Shown one piece after another: positions 59,636-64,000 of a stretch of 64,000 bases of DNA; position 1 is the first letter of the stretch; the number at the start of each line of letters is the position of its first letter. Position numbers and translations under genes: made by a program. This stretch comes from an uncultured Paracoccaceae bacterium (lineage in GTDB: Bacteria; Pseudomonadota; Alphaproteobacteria; Rhodobacterales; Rhodobacteraceae). The DNA lies in assembly GCA_951812615.1 (NCBI GenBank), contig CATOSU010000001.1, positions 434,001 through 498,000 on the forward strand, read 5' to 3'. The notes below the pieces were generated by a model. That model did no database searches, was not told where the DNA came from, and saw only the letters and a list, made by a program, of their open reading frames with translations.

Positions 59636-61363
59636 TCACGTCTGCAATCCGTACTTCCTGATTTTGTTGTACAGTGTCCGTGTGGTCATCCCCAAATCTT
59701 CTGCGGTTTTGGCGCGGCGAAAACCGTTGCGCGAGAGTGCTTCGGCGATCCAGTCTTGTTCGGATTGGATTTGGTTTCTGGTTGTTTCAGCATCCTGCGA
59801 AGGCGGATTGACGCGAGGCGCGTTCCGAAGAAACTCGACGGCTTTCAGGTCGACACTTGCGCCGCGCGCGTTGCGAATTGCCCGCACAACTGCATGCTTT
59901 AACTCCCGCATGTTTCCAGGCCAGTCGTGTTCCAGAAACACCCTCATTGCCGCATTTGTGAAAGACGGATCGTCACCACCTGTCAGGGGGCTGCCGAGGT
60001 GCAAAACAAGTTCCGGGATGTCGCCAGCGCGCTCGCGCAGAGGCGGCAGAGCGATGACGTGGCCGGAAATGCGATAGAACAGGTCCTTGCGAATACCGAG
60101 TTGATCCGAAATCAGCTCCTGTTCGGATGACGCTGTTGATACGACCCGAGCGGCGACTTTGCGCAATGTGTGATCACCGATCCGCTGGACGACTCCCTCA
60201 TCGACGAATTTCAGCAGCTTCCCCTGATGCTCTGGCACGAGTGCCGCGATGTCCTCGAAGATCACTGTGCTGCCTGACGCCTGCTCCAAGGCGCCTCGAT
60301 GGCTTGCCGAACCACCGCGCCCACCGGCGGCGTAGCCCAGCAAATGCGTTCCGCCGTCTTCAGCTGTAAGCGCGGGACAGTCAATGACAACAGGCTGACG
60401 ACCCGATGCGGGGCCAGCGTCATGCAGAAGACGAGCGGAAAAGCTCTTTCCGGTTCCTGTCTCGCCGGTGATCAGAACCGGGATATCGTCATGTGTGAGT
60501 TCGTCAATATCCTCGCGGATGTGCTGCATTGCAGGCGATCCACCCACTAGGACATGTCCGGTGTTTTTCGTCGGTTGTGTCAGGCGGGCAAGGCTGGGAA
60601 TGGCGGTGAAGCCTTTAGTAACTTCGGTCAGGGTTTGTTCGAGCGGAATTCGGTCAAGCGTCGAACCTGCCACAAACCCCTGCACACCGCACATGCGGGT
60701 CACGGCCAGCGCCTGTTCAGGGGATGTGATCGGACCGCCATGGCAAAGCTTATCTACACCTGCGGGCACACCTTCCAGCACGCGGTCAATGCGTACCGCA
60801 GCCGTTTCCAAAGTCAGATGCGTGCTGACACCCGTCGCCCCGCCGGTGAAGCCGATATTGACACAAATGGCCGTCGCACCGGCATCCACCATCCGGCGTG
60901 CCTGCACATTGGTCTGGACGTAAACAAACGTGTCCATCCCGGCACGGGTGGACTTTTCCACCAATTCCACTTCGCGTGAAAACCCCAGGCCTTCGCGGTC
61001 CATGAGCGTCCCGAGACGTCCGTCTATGGATGTCGCCGACGGGAAATTGCAGATACCCTTGAAACCAAGTGCCTGGGCGCGATCAATCAGCGCGTCCATG
61101 TCGAGCATTGGGTCACTGACCGAGAATCCGGCATGGATTGCCGCCGAACACCGCCCCAGCATCTCGCGTTCTGCGAACTCCATGACCCAGTCGTTGGCAG
61201 GCCGCACAGGCAGGAAACAGGCGAGCGACGATGCCCCCTGCACACGAAATCGTCCCGCGTTCAACGCCAGCAGGTACTGCGCACCGGCGCTATCCGCCAT
61301 TTTTGCCGTCAGGCCCGAACCGACAACCGCCGCGAACAGGAATGTCTTGTCGTCGTCGTTCAT
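59636..61363 (-). CDS. TIM-barrel (PEP-hydrolase-like) / AAA+ / Fis-type regulator
   Basis: 575 residues. Residues 1-275 are a TIM-barrel of the PEP_hydrolase family (PF09370), related to the C-terminal domain of tomato Tm-1: FKGICNFPSATSIDGR, CVNIGFTGGATGVS and KLCHGGPITSPEQA. Residues about 270-500 are an NtrC-type AAA+ domain: Walker A GETGTGKS (300-307), Walker B VIFEDI (367-372), arginine region LPPLRERAGDIP. Residues about 533-575 form a Fis-type HTH (ALSRNGFRRAKTAEDLGMTTR). The loop that should read GAFTGA reads GGRGGS (347-352), so sigma-54 contact is doubtful. The barrel may sense a metabolite. It overlaps the small TIM-barrel gene (ATGA) and is divergent from liv transporter genes. 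Confidence 0.88.
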   Translation of the reverse strand: MNDDDKTFLFAAVVGSGLTAKMADSAGAQYLLALNAGRFRVQGASSLACFLPVRPANDWVMEFAEREMLGRCSAAIHAGFSVSDPMLDMDALIDRAQALGFKGICNFPSATSIDGRLGTLMDREGLGFSREVELVEKSTRAGMDTFVYVQTNVQARRMVDAGATAICVNIGFTGGATGVSTHLTLETAAVRIDRVLEGVPAGVDKLCHGGPITSPEQALAVTRMCGVQGFVAGSTLDRIPLEQTLTEVTKGFTAIPSLARLTQPTKNTGHVLVGGSPAMQHIREDIDELTHDDIPVLITGETGTGKSFSARLLHDAGPASGRQPVVIDCPALTAEDGGTHLLGYAAGGRGGSASHRGALEQASGSTVIFEDIAALVPEHQGKLLKFVDEGVVQRIGDHTLRKVAARVVSTASSEQELISDQLGIRKDLFYRISGHVIALPPLRERAGDIPELVLHLGSPLTGGDDPSFTNAAMRVFLEHDWPGNMRELKHAVVRAIRNARGASVDLKAVEFLRNAPRVNPPSQDAETTRNQIQSEQDWIAEALSRNGFRRAKTAEDLGMTTRTLYNKIRKYGLQT

Positions 61364-62001
61364 CTGACAGGCCTATACCAAATCAGCCCGTCGACCGGCA
61401 GTTCACTGAGCCTGATCTGGGCCTCGTGCCAGTTCGACGTGTAGGCATAAAGCGTCACGCCCGGTGCCTCTGCACGAATGGTTTTAACAAGGCGCTGCAA
61501 CGAGGCGTTGACCATCACCCCGGTGGCGGCGCTGTCAATGTCGACAAGGCCGGGATGCAGCACAAGGCTGTTCAGGCCGGCGTCTATTGCGGCGCGGGCC
61601 TGTTCAAGCGCCCGAAAGAAGCCGAGCGTTTGAAGCCCGGAAGCTTTGGCGCGAGCCAGAACCGCATATTCGTGTTCAGGTGATGCCGGGATGGTGGACA
61701 TGGACTGCCGCATGGACCCGTCCAGCAAAATGGTCGAAGGCCAATTGGCAAGACCGCGATATCCCTTTTCGCGAAGGTCAGAAAATAGCGCGACCTCAGA
61801 GCCGAATGGATCACAGGCAAGGATCGCCGCCCAGGTTCCCTGACATCGCGTTTCGCGAAGCTGCCGGTTGTGATCAAGGCGGGGCATGACAATCGCCAAA
61901 TCCGCCTGCGGTTCGGTCAGTCCAAGGATGCTCGGACAAAACATGACATTTGAATTGTCCAGGCTGGGTTGAGCGTCGCCCATGAGACTGATCGTGTGCA
62001 T
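61360..62001 (-). CDS. short TIM-barrel protein of the PEP-hydrolase-like family
   Basis: 213 residues from the ATG at 62001, with AAGGTGAC directly upstream. It aligns by eye with the barrel half of the downstream regulator: LREKGYRGLANWPSTILLDG against LGFKGICNFPSATSIDG, then AAIDAGLNSLVLHPGLVD, and a final DGLIWYRPV against QGFVAGSTL. It lacks the GGATG and CHGGP segments thought to form the phosphate/substrate site, so it may be non-catalytic, a partner or a decoy. It is co-translated with the regulator and directly follows the tandem operator-like sites. Confidence 0.75.
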   Translation of the reverse strand: MHTISLMGDAQPSLDNSNVMFCPSILGLTEPQADLAIVMPRLDHNRQLRETRCQGTWAAILACDPFGSEVALFSDLREKGYRGLANWPSTILLDGSMRQSMSTIPASPEHEYAVLARAKASGLQTLGFFRALEQARAAIDAGLNSLVLHPGLVDIDSAATGVMVNASLQRLVKTIRAEAPGVTLYAYTSNWHEAQIRLSELPVDGLIWYRPVR

Positions 62002-62010
62002 GTCACCTTA

Positions 62011-62059
62011 TAGGAAATTTTTTCCGATATTAGGAAGTGAATTCCGTAGATTTCCGAAA
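62011..62059. promoter_or_regulatory. tandem GGAA-N5-TTCC palindromes, candidate operators
   Basis: TAGGAA-N5-TTCCGA at 62011-62027 and TAGGAA-N5-TTCCGTA at 62031-62048 are the same 13-bp palindrome core with centres 20 bases apart, two helical turns. A third half-site, TTTCCGAAA, follows at 62051-62059. They begin ten bases before the start of the short TIM-barrel gene and about 140 bases before livH. A Fis-type dimeric regulator binding on one DNA face would suit this spacing. Repeat and phase are seen; the binder is inferred. Confidence 0.55.
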
Positions 62060-62189
62060 CCGGTGCTGCGCAACCGAGCGTAGCCCACTTAACATTTTGA
62101 AAATAAACAAAAATAATTCCCGAACATATTGGGCAATTCTTTTCCGACACTCGAGGCTTTGGCCCATGATCACCGGCATGGGAGGACAC

Positions 62190-63056
62190 ATGACATTATT
62201 TCTGATTGTCACGCTGAATGGATTGACGTTGGCCGCGCTGTACTTTTTGGCAGCGAGCGGCTTCAGCCTGATTTTCGGGCTGATGCGTACCGTCAACATG
62301 GCGCATGGGGCTCTTTTGTTGCTGGGCGGCTATGTCGGCTATTCCGTTGTCGACACCACCGGATCATGGGCGCTTGGTGTTCTGAGCGGCGGTCTGGCGG
62401 CCGCGTTTGCAGGCGCAATTGTCCAAGCTGGAGTTCTGGGATGGATGCAGGGCGACGAGCTTCGACAGACGCTGGCCTCCATTGCGATTTCCATAATCAT
62501 GGCGGATCTGATGCTGTGGTATTGGGGAGGCCTCACCTACCAGGTTGAGTTGCCCGAGGCGTTGTCCGGAGGCCAACGGCTACCGGTCTTGGGCGTGGGA
62601 TACGCCAATATCCGACTGGCGTTGATGGTGTTTGCCCTGGTTACCGGGCTTGCGCTTTGGTTCCTGATCCAGCGCACCCGGCTTGGCGCAGTTATTCGGG
62701 CGGGCGTTGACGATCAAGACATGCTGCGCGCACTTGGTTTCCCGATCAATCGGATATTCATCTTGGTGTTCGCCTTGGGCGGTCTGCTCGCCGGTATGGC
62801 CGGTGTTATCGCGGCAAGCGCCCTGTCGATCGCGCCGGGTACGGATCTGCAATTCCTGCTTTCGTCGCTGGTCGTGGTGATTGTTGGCGGCATGGGGTCA
62901 GTGGGCGGCGCCGCGCTTGGTGCACTTCTGGTCGGGTTGGCCGAACAATACGGGCTGGCTTATGCACCGACCTACGGTGCTGTTTTTACATTCGCGATCA
63001 TGGTGGTCGTTCTGGCGGTTCGCCCGCAGGGCTTGCTTGGGCGGGCCGAGAAATGA
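62190..63056 (+). CDS. livH: branched-chain amino acid-type ABC transporter permease (LivH)
   Basis: 288 residues from the ATG at 62190, preceded by GGGAGG; upstream in-frame ATGs at 62166 and 62178 are less well placed. Typical LivH features: NGLTLAALYFLAASGFSLIFGLMRTVNMAHGALLLLGGYVG at the N-terminus, the ABC loop RTRLGAVIRAGVDDQDMLRALGFPI, and SSLVVVIVGGMGSVGGAALGALLVG near the end. About eight membrane helices. Members import branched-chain amino acids, amides, urea or other small ligands; the ligand here depends on a binding protein not in view. ATGA overlap with livM. Confidence 0.92.
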   Translation: MTLFLIVTLNGLTLAALYFLAASGFSLIFGLMRTVNMAHGALLLLGGYVGYSVVDTTGSWALGVLSGGLAAAFAGAIVQAGVLGWMQGDELRQTLASIAISIIMADLMLWYWGGLTYQVELPEALSGGQRLPVLGVGYANIRLALMVFALVTGLALWFLIQRTRLGAVIRAGVDDQDMLRALGFPINRIFILVFALGGLLAGMAGVIAASALSIAPGTDLQFLLSSLVVVIVGGMGSVGGAALGALLVGLAEQYGLAYAPTYGAVFTFAIMVVVLAVRPQGLLGRAEK

Positions 63057-64000
63057 GGCCGGCGGGATATCTGCTTTTCCTGGCACTCTTGCCGCTTGTC
63101 CTGAACGATTTCTGGCTCACTCTGGTCGCCACACGCGCGCTGATCCTCGGCATCATTGCGCTGAGCCTCACGTTCCTTGCGACCTATCTTGGCGTTGTTT
63201 CCTTTGCCCAAGCCACTTTGGCAGGCGTTGCAGGCTACACTATTGCCTATTTCGGGCCCAACACGGTCGGTGTCGGTTTCGAGCTTCCGTTTCTGGTTTC
63301 GATCCCGCTGGCCCTGATCCTGTCAACGATAACTGGCGGTGCTATCGGGCTGATCGCACGGCAATCGCGTGGTATTTACGCGATCATGATCACGCTCGCG
63401 ATTGGCGTTGCGTTCTTCTATTTCACCCGCCAAAACTACGCCCTTTTCAACGGTTGGACCGGGTTTTCCGGCATTCGCGCGCCCGAAATCGCTGGTGTCA
63501 GCCTACGTGATCCGGCCGCACTTTACCTTTTGTCACTAGGGACCGCGGCATTGGCAATGGTGTTGGTGGCCGGGTTTGTCCGTTCTCCTATGGGCCTTTC
63601 TGTTCAGGCCGTACGGGACGCGCCAGGACGCCTGCTTGCGCTTGGCATTCCCGTGACGACACCGATTGTAACGGCTTTTGCGTTTTCTGGATTTCTGGCT
63701 GGCAGCGGCGGCATCCTGAACATCTGGTATCAGGAACGCATCTCGTCGTTCTCGGTCGGCTTGGGACCGATTATCGACATCCTAATAGTCTCGGTCATCG
63801 GTGGCCTTCGCCACCCCAGCGGTGCCTTTGTCGGGGCTGTTGTATTCGTGCTTCTGGACACATTTGCCGTCGATCTGATCGACCGCGAGCGGTTCAACAC
63901 GCTGATTGGCGCGGTTCTGCTGCTCATCGTGATCGTGGCCCCCAACGGGCTGCAGCAACTGGCGAAAGACGGCTTCGGGCGTCTTCGCCAATCCAACTCC
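63053..64000 (+). CDS. livM: branched-chain amino acid-type ABC transporter permease (LivM), runs off the window
   Basis: 316 codons from the ATG at 63053 (ATGA overlap with livH) with no stop before the window ends, so the C-terminus is cut, probably near the end given the usual 320-350 residues. LivM features are visible on translation: LGVVSFAQATLAGVAGYT near the N-terminus, a QSRGIYAIMITLAIG helix, the ABC loop RSPMGLSVQAVRDAPGRLLALGIPV, GGLRHPSGAFVGA, and a final APNGLQQL. The ATPases and binding protein presumably lie to the right. Confidence 0.9.
   Translation, partial: MRPAGYLLFLALLPLVLNDFWLTLVATRALILGIIALSLTFLATYLGVVSFAQATLAGVAGYTIAYFGPNTVGVGFELPFLVSIPLALILSTITGGAIGLIARQSRGIYAIMITLAIGVAFFYFTRQNYALFNGWTGFSGIRAPEIAGVSLRDPAALYLLSLGTAALAMVLVAGFVRSPMGLSVQAVRDAPGRLLALGIPVTTPIVTAFAFSGFLAGSGGILNIWYQERISSFSVGLGPIIDILIVSVIGGLRHPSGAFVGAVVFVLLDTFAVDLIDRERFNTLIGAVLLLIVIVAPNGLQQLAKDGFGRLRQSNS

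Noticed and set aside
59188-59902. Small proteins in the 59 kb gap
   Set aside because: Only the start of IS3 OrfA is recognisable; the other frames have no ribosome site or family resemblance and partly overlap the regulator gene.
62002-62189. Sigma-54 (-24/-12) promoter in front of livH or the barrel genes
   Set aside because: I scanned both strands for GG-N10-GC; the closest match on the minus strand has nine bases between GG and GC, one short, and poor flanking bases.
1-64000. CRISPR arrays, tRNA genes and prophage genes
   Set aside because: Reading all gaps over 60 bases showed no regularly spaced repeats, no cloverleaf-like sequence and no phage structural or integrase genes.

Overview
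The window is GC-rich, densely coded DNA with many ATGA stop/start overlaps. Gene content points to an alphaproteobacterium of the Rhodobacteraceae (Roseobacter group): an opgC-opgG-opgH glucan cluster of the Rhodobacter type, Hint-domain proteins, an MttB-like methyltransferase beside a dimethylglycine-dehydrogenase-like enzyme, and many ABC transporters. No tRNA, rRNA, CRISPR array or phage module was seen. The assignment is inferred from gene families, not from a phylogenetic marker.

Layout. 1-3235: hexuronate catabolism (uxaC end, uxuA, uxuB), then a GFA-family protein. 3221-9130 (minus): four overlapping genes for methylated-amine breakdown (DMGDH-like, MttB-like, TetR regulator, FAD oxidoreductase), with a candidate promoter and operator upstream. 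9238-18324: an exported CHAT/TPR protein and an exported caspase-like protease (minus), divergent from an exported TPR-DUF900 hydrolase gene that is split by a complete IS256-family element with a perfect 9-bp target duplication. 18336-22162: small membrane protein, HupE/UreJ protein with a parvulin isomerase, a Tat-exported rhodanese and a secreted esterase. 22233-28248 (minus): osmoregulated periplasmic glucan synthesis plus a TPR protein.

28475-40347: mostly carbon and CoA metabolism. It holds a family III CoA-transferase with a ThDP enzyme, DUF302, DUF1214 and DUF1254 proteins, a single-chain biotin-dependent acyl-CoA carboxylase, acetate kinase with a MaoC-phosphotransacetylase fusion, a creatininase-family amidohydrolase and a small methyltransferase. 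40554-46417: a complete peptide-type ABC importer. 46465-48495: two divergent paralogous Hint-domain proteins. 48545-50890: a large MscS-type channel. 51080-58889: eight tightly packed genes (nucleotide-sugar dehydrogenase, four glycosyltransferases, histidine phosphatase, polysaccharide deacetylase, methyltransferase) that look like a glycan pathway of unknown product. 58890-59635: gene-free, with an IS3-type remnant. 59636-62001 (minus): a TIM-barrel/AAA+/Fis regulator and a short TIM-barrel paralog, divergent from livH-livM at 62190-64000, with tandem operator-like palindromes between them.

The parts most worth a closer look are the caspase-CHAT-hydrolase locus with its insertion, the TIM-barrel regulator that lacks a GAFTGA loop together with its tandem operators, and the eight-gene glycan cluster.
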